Below, piece after piece: positions 46,629 to 57,775 of a stretch of 64,000 bases of DNA. The DNA comes from Benincasa hispida (taxonomy: Eukaryota; Streptophyta; Magnoliopsida; Cucurbitales; Cucurbitaceae): NCBI RefSeq assembly GCF_009727055.1, contig NC_052351.1, positions 58,721,564 through 58,785,563 on the forward strand, read 5' to 3'. The position numbers and the translations under genes were made by a program. Each line of letters starts with the position of its first letter. The first letter of the stretch is position 1. The notes under the pieces were generated by a model. The model saw only the letters and a list, made by a program, of their open reading frames with translations. It ran no database searches and was not told the DNA's origin.

Positions 46629-48469
46629 TGATAACTTGTAGGAATACAAGTTATTTATACTGTTTTATTTAGATATTGCGGCAAAAAGAGAGGAAAGTTG
46701 CGTCGTTAGTATACAAATTGGCTAAGAAATACAAAAATTATGAAAAGTCATAAATACATCCAGTAACACCATTGCGATGGCGAATAGAATGTTTAAGTTT
46801 CGGTTTTGCAGGAAATAGGTCACCGCATGCGTTCATGGCTCGAAGACAAAATAAACAACGCATCTACGNNNNNNNNNNNNNNNNNNNNNNNNNNNNNNNN
46901 NNNNNNNNNNNNNNNNNNNNNNNNNNNNNNNNNNNNNNNNNNNNNNNNNNNNNNNNNNNNNNNNNNNNNNNNNNNNNNNNNNNNNNNNNNNNNNNNNNNN
47001 NNNNNNNNNNNNNNNNNNNNNNNNNNNNNNNNNNNNNNNNNNNNNNNNNNNNNNNNNNNNNNNNNNNNNNNNNNNNNNNNNNNNNNNNNNNNNNNNNNNN
47101 NNNNNNNNNNNNNNNNNNNNNNNNNNNNNNNNNNNNNNNNNNNNNNNNNNNNNNNNNNNNNNNNNNNNNNNNNNNNNNNNNNNNNNNNNNNNNNNNNNNN
47201 NNNNNNNNNNNNNNNNNNNNNNNNNNNNNNNNNNNNNNNNNNNNNNNNNNNNNCGACTACAGAGTAAATCCGGGTGAGTCTCCGAGCAGAGAATTCTTCC
47301 AATTCCCAAACCTGAAGCTCTGTGCAAAGGTCAATTCTACTGAGAAAGCAAGCCTGAGAGGGAAGCTTTCCTCTCCACCACTTCCATATGCCAGCAAGCG
47401 CAAATCTCCGATCGGGATCTGTGTCAAGATGTTGACACTCTTTTCGTATTTGCTTCTATTCTCTATTTCATCTTTTGTATTCATCATCTGTATTCATCTT
47501 CTTTAATCTTTCATTCACATACACGTATCAAATGCTTAATTTTAGAATTAAATGTAATCATCGTCACCATTATCATCTTTCTATCTCTTTCCATACTTTT
47601 ATCATCCATTTTCTCCATGATGTGTTCTTAATCCTCGGGGTAAAAAGCAAGAATTAAGTGAGTGAGTTAATTTGTGTTAAGAAATTAATTAAGTTTAGTT
47701 AAAGCATGCTTGACGGCATCTTCACCTGTGAGAGTAGAAGTGAAGATGTTATTCCACCTATCGAGAGAAGGTTGGAAGAATGTGTTAACTAAAGTGAGGA
47801 GTATTTCCAGAGATGGAAACAACCTTGCGTTCGTCACGTTCATCTCTGTTTCACCATAGACATATGGGAACGCGGCCAATCACTGAGAGGTGTACCCCAA
47901 GGGAAAGCGGAAACTTAGTTGCGTCCTTAACATGATTGACAATCTTACGATGTTTTTACTTTTTACTCTCTCTTTCTGTTCATTCATAAGACTTGCCATC
48001 GCATACATCGATTCTTTGTACAACTTCACAGTCAGTCCTCGACCCCAGTATCCTGTATCATGTATCTTGTATCATGTATCATGTATCATATTAGCTTAGG
48101 ACTTTACTTTATCAATGCATTTTTACTTTCATCGCAATTTATATTTCTGTACAAACCAACATTCTTTATTCATTATTAAAACCGGTCACATGTATCACAT
48201 AAGTATCGCATTAACGACAACAATCCCCGTGTTCGACATCGGATCACTCTGAGAAACTTGCGTTGGAATTATATTTGGTTTCAGCGCAAGGAAACTTGTG
48301 ACATGCACTACTTCATCGCATACTACAAGCATATCACTATCAACGCATACTCTTAGAACGTAGTATCGCATAAATTATCTTCATCGCAAAGCACTTGAGC
48401 GCATTTAGCACATCATTCATTTCAACATCACAGTGCATGCATGATAAAGGAAAATAATAATTTTTATCA
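46629..48469 (+). mobile_element. 5' LTR of an Athila-like Gypsy element
   Basis: It begins TGATAACTTGTAGG and ends TTTTTATCA, so the ends are inverted repeats TGATAA/TTATCA. It matches the 3' LTR at 53834-55690 with roughly one difference in twelve to fifteen bases in the parts compared by eye. A 385-N gap removes the promoter part. The 5' flank GTAGG and the 3' flank TTACA do not match, so the target duplicate is missing or obscured by rearrangement. Confidence 0.88.
46869..47253. other. 385-N gap inside the 5' LTR
   Basis: The equivalent segment of the 3' LTR is 54074-54476 (403 bp) and contains the TATA box, so the missing sequence is predictable in kind and size. ORFs across the gap are artefacts. 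Confidence 0.95.
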
Positions 48470-48480
48470 TTGCAAGTTTA

Positions 48481-48498
48481 TGGCTCCGTTGCCGGGGA
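48481..48498 (+). promoter_or_regulatory. Primer-binding site, tRNA-Asp type
   Basis: TGGCTCCGTTGCCGGGGA lies 11 bases after the LTR end. It is one mismatch from the TGGCGCCGTTGCCGGGGA found after Athila/Tat LTRs. Confidence 0.85.
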
Positions 48499-48651
48499 TT
48501 GGTAACGGTTAGTGTTGAATACTTTTGTGGTATGTTGCAGGACAGATCTCTGTTGTACTGTTTGTTTATCGCGAAGAGCAGGCTGACGATTTATGAGTAC
48601 TGGAATTGATCTAGAAATTCTAAACTGACCCAGAGATCAAGTGTATTTTTC

Positions 48652-48921
48652 GCGCAGGAACACATCAGAACCAAATTAAGCGCCGGAATTTCAAGACCTA
48701 TGGTTGCAGAAAATGAAAGGTTTCAGATAAGGTCGGTCATGCTTCAAATGATCCAAAATGCGTGACAATTTGGAGGTCTACAAGGAGAAGACCCGCATGC
48801 TCATTTGACCAGCTTCGTAGAAATGTGCAACGCATTCTCCATGCCTGGTGTGACCCCCGAAGAATTGCATCTCTTCCCGTACACACTGCGGGATGAGGCA
48901 AGGAAGGAACAATGTCCTTGA
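48652..48921 (+). pseudogene. Athila-like gag remnant
   Basis: RPMVAENERFQIRSVMLQMI, then a stop and FGGLQGEDPHAHLTSFVEMC, then FSMPGVTPEELHLFPYTLRD match the N-terminal half of the Retrotrans_gag domain, whose hallmark is F-G-G-x-x-x-E-D-P-H-x-H. The sequence ends at TGA 48919-48921 just where the W-L-N-S-L-P motif would follow. The rest of gag and all of protease, RT and integrase are deleted, so the element could move only with enzymes from elsewhere. Confidence 0.85.
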
Positions 48922-49289
48922 TGACATTGCGCAGGCAAGTTTGACCGCATGCAGGGGTGTGGATTGCGGTAATCATGAGAAAATTGTCTTTCAATTTGCA
49001 TCTCTAAAATCTATGTTTAATTGCTTTCTTTATTGCTCTCTGCATTACTTTATTTATTGCTTTCTTAAACTAGCTTTTATTGCTTTATGAATTTACTTTT
49101 CATTTAATTTAATTGCGTTATTTCCATGCTTTGTTCAATTTCCTTACTTTTCTGCATTAGATGAGTTGTTCTTAAATTTTTGTGAATGATTGATGTAAGA
49201 GAAAATGAATACCACAAAGTCTTATCGACCTACGTTGTTGATGAATTAAAAATAATAATAAACATCTGATATGCATTGCGATGATGGGT
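48922..49289 (+). other. Non-coding region after the deleted gag-pol
   Basis: No ORF. A T-rich stretch with TTTATTGCTTTCTT repeats lies near 49020-49110. It leads into the 60-bp repeat. Confidence 0.6.
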
Positions 49290-49565
49290 GCATCTTGCAC
49301 TAACAAGATACACTTTTCGTCCATCTTTCATAAACGCATTGCATTGAGAAGTGTGATGCACGTGTATGTATTTTGCGCCCGTTCTTAGCGAAAACGCACT
49401 ATGTCGAGGTAGTGTTGTGCTAATAGAAATACTGTCGCCCGTCCTCCAGAAATGCGTTGAGTTAAGGGGTGTGTTGCGCTGATACATGCATTATTGCCCG
49501 TCCTCTGCAAATATGCATTTGCATTAATGGAGGCATTGCATTAATCTTAACCTTGCGCCCATCCG
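49290..49565 (+). repeat. Degenerate tandem repeat of about 60 bp, 4-5 copies
   Basis: The anchor TTGCGCCCGTCCTC recurs in variants near 49312, 49372, 49432, 49491 and 49553, each followed by a TGCGTTGAG-like and a GTGTTGCGCTAATAC-like part. It lies just upstream of the promoter-like sequence at 49741. Confidence 0.75.
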
Positions 49566-49740
49566 AATAAAACATAAAAGACAAATTCTTTTTGCAAAGA
49601 GAGTAGTCCAATCGTTTAGGCTTCCAAGGAAATGATGATTTAGCAGATGAAAGGACGTCCTTCTCTGCTAATTCATAAATGTGAGGAGCGCGACAACAGG
49701 CTTTTTGAGTACCTCGAGGCCTGCCACGCAGAATTTGCGT

Positions 49741-49875
49741 TGGGCCAATCAAGGCCCAACCTATAAATTCCCTTCCCCTTCATCTGAAAAAGTCTATTTT
49801 AATCTTTTGCGAAAACGAAAACCCTACCGAATCCTTTGCATACCCAAACCTTCAAAATTTCTTCCTAAACCCTAA
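49741..49875 (+). promoter_or_regulatory. Gene-like promoter of the env-position ORF
   Basis: TGGGCCAATCAAGGCCCAAC (49741-49760) holds a CCAAT box and two GGCCCA-type TCP sites (one on each strand). CCTATAAATTCCC follows with TATAAAT at 49762. Two telobox-like AAACCCTA words lie in the leader (49818, 49867). The ORF start is at 49908 in CACAGCCATGG. GGCCCA plus telobox is a pairing known from plant translation-related and ribosomal-protein promoters. Confidence 0.6.
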
Positions 49876-49907
49876 GAACTTTCCCAACTCTTTCACTCAC
49901 CACAGCC

Positions 49908-52644
49908 ATGGCCGATCAATCTTCCCATTCATCTTCATTACCTTCATCACCTTCACCAGCCCAAATCACTGCAAGGGAGGCGATATTCCTCGCAGCAAGT
50001 TGCCGCCTCACCGCCCAACCGAAACCCATTTCAAGAATCGTTGGAAAACCTCGACAAAAGCCTGTTGTAGCCAGACTACTCCAAATATGAGAGGGGCAGA
50101 GCACGGAGAGTGCCCCACTCCTAACACTGTCAGCCGAAAGCGAGAAGAAGAGAAGAGACGATAGAGAGGTGTTTGGGAGCATCCTGAGTAATATGGAGAA
50201 TGAGAGAGGGCTACCCGAAGCTGAAGTTGTTAATCAGCCCTTGCCTTTGGAGGAAGAGATGGAAGAAGCTTCGAGAAGAAGCGCCCTAGCCGTTTCGGAT
50301 CCTAAGGAAACTGTTCAAACGGAATCCTATGAGGGACCCATCATGGTTGCTTTGGAGGAAGAGGAAGCGAAGAAGCTGCCGAAAATGGCTGAAAAGAATA
50401 AGAAAAAGAAAAACAAGGAGAATAGGGCAGAAGGAGATGAAGAAGCCCAGCCAAGAAAGGAAAAGAATGAAAGAAAATCGAGTGAGAAGAAGGAACGCAA
50501 GCGAGAAGAGAAACGCCTGAAGAAGAAGGAAGAAAAGAGAAGGAGGGCTGAAAGCCCAGAGGTCGACGAAGAATCAACCATCGCATGGGTGGATGAGGGG
50601 GTGTCAGTGCAACGAAGAGAATCAGCACAACCTCAAGAGGCATCAATGAAGATCAGAATGGTTACGACTGACGACCAAGAGGATCCAGACATCACCCCTC
50701 TTATGCGGTGTCGCAAGGAGAATGCTTCGCAAGGGTCAACAAGTGATCCTCAATTTTTGCAAAGTGCAGTAGAAGAGAAGGAAAGGAGAAAAAGAGAGCA
50801 AGAAGAAAAACAAGAAAAGATGTTATGAGCGCAACAAATCATCGCAGAAGGAAATCTAAGAAGAAAACTACACGATGAGGAAGTGTGCCGTAACAACACA
50901 ATTTCGACGGAAGAAGAGAAAATAAGGCTCGAGGAAGAACAACGCATATTGCTAGCCTCGGAGCAATTTGAAAGAGAAATGAGAGAAGAAGAAGAGGAAG
51001 AGAAGAAGAAGAAGGAAAAGAAGGAGAAAAGGCGCAAGGCAAATGTGCAGCGCATTCGAGAGAAGAAAAGTAAAGAAATTGCAGAGTGGGAAAGGGAAGA
51101 ACAACGCAAGGAACGGGAATGGAGACAAGGGAAAAGATCCTGCCTTGCATTGTCAAAAGATAAGGGCAAAGAGAAAGTTGAAAGCAGTGAATCTACGTTG
51201 ACCAAAGGACGCCCATCAAAGAAAAAAGAGAATGACGACATGATGATGGAAATGGGGTTCTTTCCTACAGCAACGCCACTACTGAATTTAATTACAAGTG
51301 TTGTGTTGGAACATGTGTGGGAAACATTCTGCCAATGCCCATCCATCGTAATCCCAACGGTAGTGAGAGCTTTCTACAATGGATGACTTCATGGCACCAA
51401 AAATGCGGTGATCATGAAAGCGGAGACAGTGCCTTTCAGCGCAAGGGACATCAATGAGTTATATCAAATGAATGACATCCTAGATGCGTCGGTTAAAAAA
51501 ATTATTATTGATCCCTCAGAAGAACAAATGGAGGATGTGCTAAAAATATTAACGCAACAGGGCACTCAGTGGTTGGTATCTATGAAAGGCATCAAAACCC
51601 TTGCGTTCATTAAACTGCTTTCCGGAAGTGCGCCTTGTGGGTGTATGGTTGAAAAGGTGACTACCCCATCCGACCTCTCATGAAAAAATAGTTTCGAGGG
51701 ATCGAGTAATTGCCGCATACTACATAGCATGTGGCATTCCAATCAATGTGGGCCAACTGATCGCAAAAGAAATTCGAGATTTGTGGGCATGTAAGAGGCC
51801 AGTATTTCTTTCCTTGGATGGTTTCGAGCTTATGCCTCTCAGTGGGTGTAGGTATTGAAGAAGAGCCAATGCCAGAAGTTCATGGTCTCAACAACACCAA
51901 GGTCTTGAGAATGCTTCTCAAAAACTCCCCTTATTTCCCCGAGCTTCCACTAAAAGTCATTATCGATTTGAATACACCATAGCAGCCAAAGCCCAAGAAA
52001 CAGCGCAAAGTTGACAAAGGCAAGGAAAAAGTCAAGAGCCACCACCACAAGATCAAATACATTTAATTATTCGCCCTCCAAGCCCACTAGCTGAACCCCT
52101 TTCCCCACTCCCTGAACAATTTACAAATCTCCTTCTTGCTCCCAATTCACCCAACGCATTTCCAGCAGTTAATCTCCTCCCCTTCATCTCCATCGCATTT
52201 TCCTCCTCCACCGCTGCATGTTTATGACCCACACGATTTGGGTGAAGGCATTTCTGCTCAACCCCAAAACATTGATGGTGAAATATCACAGGCACAGCCC
52301 ACCACCGCAACCCTAGCTGCTGACTTAGTAGAAATGCGTTCTCTTCTCTCTCATCAACATGAATTCTTCTGCCAACAAATAACGAAGTTACAAGAGAGCC
52401 AAGTAGAGTTGCAACGTATGTTGCAATGACACGACAGGTGCTGATCAACATTCAACGCAAGATTTACACGATCCACCTGAACCAAAGATAAGTGGCAGAG
52501 CGTAACCATAAGTACTTTAACTTTTTGACAGCCTATCTATATGGTCCCATGGTGCCTCCGCATTTACAGGAACATCTGCATTTTAACGAAGCTCCTCGAG
52601 TTCCTCCGCAAAATCCTCCTCCTGAGCCCCCGCCACAACTCTAA
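49908..52644 (+). pseudogene. Env-position ORF: K/E-rich coiled coil plus plant transposon domain
   Basis: One reading frame runs from 49908 to 51683 with only three internal stops, all TGA (50088, 50826, 51384). It has a Ser/Pro-rich start (MADQSSHSSSLPSSPSPAQ), long Lys/Glu/Arg-rich helices (about 50340-50580 and 50750-51180), then FPTVVRAFYNG-like sequence (IVIPTVVRAFYNG), VPFSARDINELYQM and QWLVSMKGIKTL. After a frameshift near 51675 come SRDRVIAAYYIACGIPINVG and DLWACKRPVFLSLDGFELM. This order fits the domain I remember as Pfam 'putative plant transposon protein'. A C-terminal coiled coil (VEMRSLLSHQHEFFCQQ) and a Pro-rich end stop at TAA 52644, overlapping AAATTTGGGGGTGTG. The position between pol and the 3' LTR is that of the Athila env-like gene. 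Function is unknown. Confidence 0.75.
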
Positions 52645-53820
52645 ATTTGGGGGTGTGCCACCTTCTTAATAATTCTACAATTTTTCGTTGCGGTCATTCT
52701 TTTATTTTAATTCATTTCATTATTTTTATGTATAGAAGCTATTTCTTGATTCTTTGTACATGCTGAAATTTTTTATTGTGATAATTGTAATTCTTTGTAT
52801 ACTTGGTTAATTTTAATACAACTAAGTAACTATTCTTTCTGTATGCGTTAGCCTCTATACTTATCATCCTTTGTCAATTATTGCGATGTTCTTTGTCTTA
52901 TATTTTGCGTTATTAATTGCACTGCCATGATGAGTAATATGCATACCCTTAGCAACATTTCTCACACTTTGCACTTTCTGACTAACACTTAGATAATTCA
53001 TAACAATGGCACTGCTTTACCTTTTATACTTCAAGACTCTGCTCAAACCTTCTTTTCAAAATTTTGACTAAGTGTTTTGTCTATTCTGTCCAAAACAATG
53101 CAATGAGGACCTTGCGCATCTTTAATTTTGGGGGTGGAGAAGGTCTGAGCAAATGCGGTCATTATCAGAAAAATGCGTTCACCATTAAAAAAAAATTATT
53201 TTCATACCAACTCCAATGTCAGCGCAAGGGAAAATCCCAACCAGATAAGAGTTAAATTGTGAAAGGAACCTGCTCGTAGTTGGATGTTCGCATGACACCC
53301 GTGGGAGCAAGCCAAAACGAAGGTGGGTTTCCAAGATCGACGCAATATGAAAAAAAAAAAGAGAGAGAGAAAAATAAGAATATAAGAGACAACTCCTCTG
53401 ACAACAAAAAGTAAAGCTTAGCTGAAAATCAAGAGTTGAAGTTGAGATTGGCACACAACCATAGTTGGATGCTCGCATGACATCCGTGGGAGCAAGCCAA
53501 AACGAAGGGTGTAACCATGATCAACAGTCCCTAATAAAATGACGCAAACTAGACCACCGCATACAGACGCACCAAGATGTTTTTCCAAGAAGAGGTAAAC
53601 ATTCATTTCAAAACAAGAAGAGAATTTTTTAGTAGAGGTTTGTTGTATAAAAGAACAAAGTAGGGCATGCTGATGAATTATTAAAGAATAGAAGGAAATT
53701 GCGTTGTTAAGTAATGTTGCCTAGGTGGAGCATTGGAAGCAACCAATCGATGCAAAATGAGGAAAGGAATTGAGCAAAATTGCCTTAGTCGAAGATATGC
53801 TTGAGGACAAGCATATATCT
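52645..53820 (+). other. 3' non-coding region of the Athila-like element
   Basis: About 1.2 kb without ORF. It has G-rich tracts near 52645 and 53128 like the polypurine tract, and two copies (53271-53323, 53461-53509) of a block containing CGTGGGAGCAAGCCAAAACG. A GA-rich run lies near 53348-53378. Confidence 0.75.
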
Positions 53821-53833
53821 AAATTTGGGGGTG
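53821..53833 (+). promoter_or_regulatory. Polypurine tract of the Athila-like element
   Basis: AAATTTGGGGGTG directly precedes the 3' LTR start TGATAAC at 53834, after GAGGACAAGCATATATC, a usual context in Athila/Tat elements. Confidence 0.8.
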
Positions 53834-55690
53834 TGATAACTTGTAGGAATACAAGTTATTTATACTGTTTTATTTAGATATTGCAGCAAAAAGAGAGAAA
53901 ATCTGTGTCGTTAGTATACAAATTGGCTAAGAAATACAAAAATTATGAAAAGTCGTAAATATACCCACGAACACCATTGCGATGGCGAATAGAATGTTTC
54001 AGTTTTTGTTTTGTAGGAAATGGGTCACTGCATGCGTTCATGGCTCAAAGAAAAAATAAACAATGCATCTACGTCGCATTGCGCCCATGAATCAAGAACG
54101 AAGAGATGATCAATGCAATGACGGAGCATGCAACAATCGATCCTGAGCTTTAGCGATCAACGCAATCCCAACCGCATGCGGTAATAAAAAACAACACCGC
54201 ATGCGGCGATCGATCTAAGATGTGAAGAGCAACGCATTCGCGGACGATTCTGACAAATGTACAGCTTTTAGTTGTGTATTTTTGATGGATTGATTGTGTA
54301 ACAGAAGAAATTTTCCATTCTGCCATTTCAGAAACTACCGTAATTAGATAGTGGGGACCACAAATTCAAAGAGCCAAGGTCTCGCCTATAAATAGCTTCC
54401 TCAAATTCGCTGAAGGATATACAGATACACCTAGTTACAGAGATATACGAATATTAAGAGAGAGGCTGGTCTGTAGCGACTACAGAGTAAATTCGAGTGA
54501 GTCTCCGAGCAGAGAATTCTTCCAGTTCCCGAAGCTGAAGCTCTATGCAAAGGTCAATTCTACTGGAAAAGCAAGCCTAAGAGGGAAGCTTTCCTCTCCA
54601 CCATTTCAATACGTCGGAAAGCACAAATCTCCGATCGGGATCTGTGTCAAGACGTTGACACTCTTTCTGTATTTGTTTATATTCTCTATTTCATCTTCTG
54701 TATTCATCTTCTTTAATCCTTCATTCACAAGCATGTATCAAACGCTTAATTTTAGAATTAAATGTTATCATCGTCACCATTATCATCTTTCTGTCTCTTT
54801 CCATACTTTTATCATCCATTTTCTCCATGATGTGTTCTTAATCCTTCGGGTAAAAAGCAAGACTTAAATGAGTGAGTTAATTTGTGTTAAGGAATTAATT
54901 AAGTTTAGCTAAAGCATGCTCGACAGAATCTTTACCTGTGAGAGTAGAAGTGAAGATGTTATTCCGCCTATCGAGAGAAAGTTGGAAGAACGTGTTAACT
55001 AAAGCGAGAAGTATTTCCAGAGATGGAAACAACCTTGCGTTCATCACGTTCATCACGTTCATCTCTATTTAACCATAGACATATGGGAACGCGGCCGATC
55101 ACTGAGAGATGTACGCCAAGGGAAAGCGGAAACTTAGTTGCGTCCTTAACATGATTGACAAACTTGCGATGTTTTTACTCTTTACTCTTTCTCTTTCTAT
55201 TCATTCATAAGACTTGCCATCATATACATCGATTCTTTGTACAACTTCACAGTCAGTCCTCGACCCCAGTATCCTGTATCCTGTATCTTGTATCATGTAT
55301 CATGTATCATAGTAGCTTAGGACTTTACTTTATCAACGCATTTTTACTTTCATCGCAATTTATATTTTTGTACAAACCAACATTCTTTATTCATTATTAA
55401 AACCGGTCGCATGTATCACATAAGTATCGCATTAGCGACAACAATCCCCGTGTTCGACCTCAGATCACTCTGAGAAACTTGCATTGGAATTATACTTGGT
55501 TTCAGCGCAAGGAAACTTATGACACACACTAATTCATCGCATACTACGAGCATATCACTATCAACGCATACTCTTAGAACGTAGTATCGCATAAATTATC
55601 TTCATCGCAAAGCACTTGAGTGCATTTAGCACATAATTCATTTCAACATCACAGTGCATGCATGATAAAGGAAAATAATCATTTTTATCA
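53834..55690 (+). mobile_element. 3' LTR of the Athila-like element, 1,857 bp
   Basis: It begins TGATAACTTG and ends ATTTTTATCA. It is complete and gives the sequence class lost from the 5' LTR gap. ACCGCATGCGGT-type palindromes lie near 54171-54206 upstream of the TATA box at 54387. GTTCGACCTC near 55453 marks the 3' part. Confidence 0.9.
54387..54395 (+). promoter_or_regulatory. LTR TATA box
   Basis: CGCCTATAAATAGCTTCC, 553 bp into the LTR. Transcription should begin near 54420. Confidence 0.7.
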
Positions 55691-56019
55691 TTACAACAGG
55701 ACATATAGTCATCGCATACATTCATTAACGCAATATCAGTCCAACGCATGACCATTGACGCATGACTATCAATGCATATCTTAGGAACATGCATCGCATA
55801 CCACGTCCATGGGATTTTGGTTGTCGAGTAAAATTGTCTTCCAATTTCCCGCCATCAACGGGACGAAATTCATAGCAAGCTGCGGCAGCAGGCTCAATGT
55901 TACAGTGGAGTATAGTATCACATGGCTATTTCAAGTAGAGGTACTATGGTCATCGGGACAACGAGCCTCACCATTCTTTGTGAGAGGAGTCCTTTGACCA
56001 TGGATACTTAGGATGGCAA
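55691..56019 (+). other. Unassigned sequence, probably Gypsy non-coding
   Basis: The first 110 bp are rich in GCATACA, ACGCATGAC and TCGCATAC words like the Athila-type leaders nearby. A short ORF (55809-55997) has no recognisable motif. Nothing else is supported. Confidence 0.4.
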
Positions 56020-56330
56020 CAAAGTATGGACAATCGAGATTTCACAGCACCCAACCAATTGACCCATGCTCAGTCTTCAGGGTTAGGTAAGTCTCTAGAG
56101 GCTTTGGTTTTGGAGCTTGCCAACAACACTTTTGAGTTTTAACAGGACACCCTCTATAGGAAGTACGAGTTCAAGCACATCCCGTAGGAGAGTCTTTGCC
56201 CCGATGTAGAGGCTAGAACTGACTTGCAATGTATGAGTGACCTTATTTCTCAGATTGCAACTTCAATTGGATGGTCGGACAAGTTGTTGCCAAACCATTT
56301 CCTTGACTTCCTAAAGCCTTAGAGGCATGA
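56020..56330 (+). pseudogene. Gypsy gag C-terminal fragment
   Basis: In one frame DNRDFTAPNQLTHAQSSG leads to SLEALVLELANNTFEF and, after frameshifts, MSDLISQIATSIG. This is the S-L-E-x-x-x-x-x-L-A-x-x-T-x-x-F-Q ... QIATSI pattern of plant Athila/Tat gag proteins after the zinc knuckle. The flanks are cut by other elements, and stops are frequent. Confidence 0.6.
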
Positions 56331-57490
56331 TATTTTATTCATTATCTATAAAATATATGATATTTTAGTTGCATTAACCATAAACCAATAAACTAACATC
56401 CAAGGTTATCTTTGTAACTTAAACATGTATATAGAGACATACGGATGGACCATGTTTAAATGATAACTTAAATGGTCTGTAGTAGATGGATAAGGTTGGG
56501 TACCTTATCCTAGTGACACTACGAATATGGCTTGCTTTATAGGTGTTACAATTGTTGTAAAGTGCTACAAATGATTTGATCCTGATCATTCATGTGTAGA
56601 CATATGAGCGGGGATATTCTATACAAAGGAATTTGTATAAGATCTGATCACAAAATGTTTAGTCTCATTATATAACGTCATTCATAATAGAGACTTACAT
56701 TTCACTAGGATGACCATAGGTAACATGACCTGAATCCTGAGTGAGTTGTGAATTCCTGCTTATGAGGGCGATTCTTTGATTTGTATGGGTAAGAGTGACC
56801 AGATCGCCGACTCAACAAGCCTTCCCCAACGTCGGGGCAAGTAGATAAATTGCTCCCTTAAAGGCTGATTTCGGGGCTTGAACAATGTGGTACCACACCC
56901 TCTTCTGACCTGAGAGGGATCAGTGGTACTTAAGGAGTTAGATGTAACTATAGGGGCAAAACGATAATTTTGGCCTAGCTGTACTTACTAGCAATTTGTG
57001 AAGGGTCATAATACTGTTGATTGATTATATCCAGTGGGCACAGAAATATATCTGTAGTGCGAAGAGTGCAGCTGTCGGTCTTTAGTGGAGTGCCTGATAG
57101 TTAACGGATGGTTAATAATTTTAAACAGTTTAATTAATTATTCATCTACCGTTGAAGCTTCAAGCTACAGGTCCATGAGGTCCCCTTGGTAGCTTAATAG
57201 GATTAATTGAGAATCAGTTTTTGGATTAATTTGAATTGTTCAAATTATTAGAGGGATTTAATTATATATGATATAATTAAGTTGTTTCAATTATATGTGA
57301 TATAATTGTTATAATGTATTTGATACATTATAGCTTAATGGGAGGAAATAAATATTTGAATGAGATTCAAATATATTTTATATGAATTGGATTCATAGTT
57401 ATTAAATTTAATATAAATATGATTTATATTAAATGCCATATAATAGAGAAAAGAAACTATAGTTTATATTGTATGTGATACAATATTAAA

Positions 57491-57775
57491 GGGTAATTAC
57501 AATTGATAGCATTTTTAGGAATAATAATCAAGTGTATAACATCATTTAAAAAAAATGCAAATATAGGCAAGTCTATCAGCGATATAGTCTATCAATGATA
57601 GAAGTCTATCATTGATAGACTCTTACCAGTGATATGGTTTATCACTGATAGATTCCTACCAATAATATGGTCTTTCACTGATATACTATTTAAATTTGGC
57701 CATATTTGTAATTTTTTTTTTTACATTATGTTATATCTGCTAATACTTTGGGTCTATCTAAATTTGCAACTGTCA
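57491..57775. mobile_element. Mutator-like MITE, about 285 bp
   Basis: CAATATTAAA stands on both sides (57481-57490, 57776-57785), while the homologous LTR at 17945 has it once, so a 9- or 10-bp target duplicate is clear. Ends GGGTAATTACAATTGATAG and, on the other strand, GTGACAGTTGCAAATTTAG are imperfect inverted repeats. The centre has four to five palindromic sub-repeats of the type TCTATCAxTGATAGA. No coding capacity. A 9-bp duplicate favours a Mutator relative. Confidence 0.85.

Noticed and set aside
46772..47506. ORFs spanning the 385-N gap
   Set aside because: The N-filled frame lies inside an LTR; the same region in the 3' LTR has no such ORF.
50327..51346. Long minus-strand ORFs opposite the K/E-rich region
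   Set aside because: Ser/Phe/Leu-rich mirror frames of AAG/GAA codons; no motif and no codon pattern of their own.
50169..51386. K/E-rich ORFs as a host nuclear or translation-factor-like gene
   Set aside because: They lie in one frame between LTR-element landmarks (PBS and gag remnant before, G-rich tract and LTR after) and lead into the plant transposon domain. The charged helices alone are not specific.
53834..55690. tRNA or other structured RNA genes in or near the LTRs
   Set aside because: Only primer-binding sites complementary to tRNA 3' ends are seen; no cloverleaf with A and B boxes was recognised.
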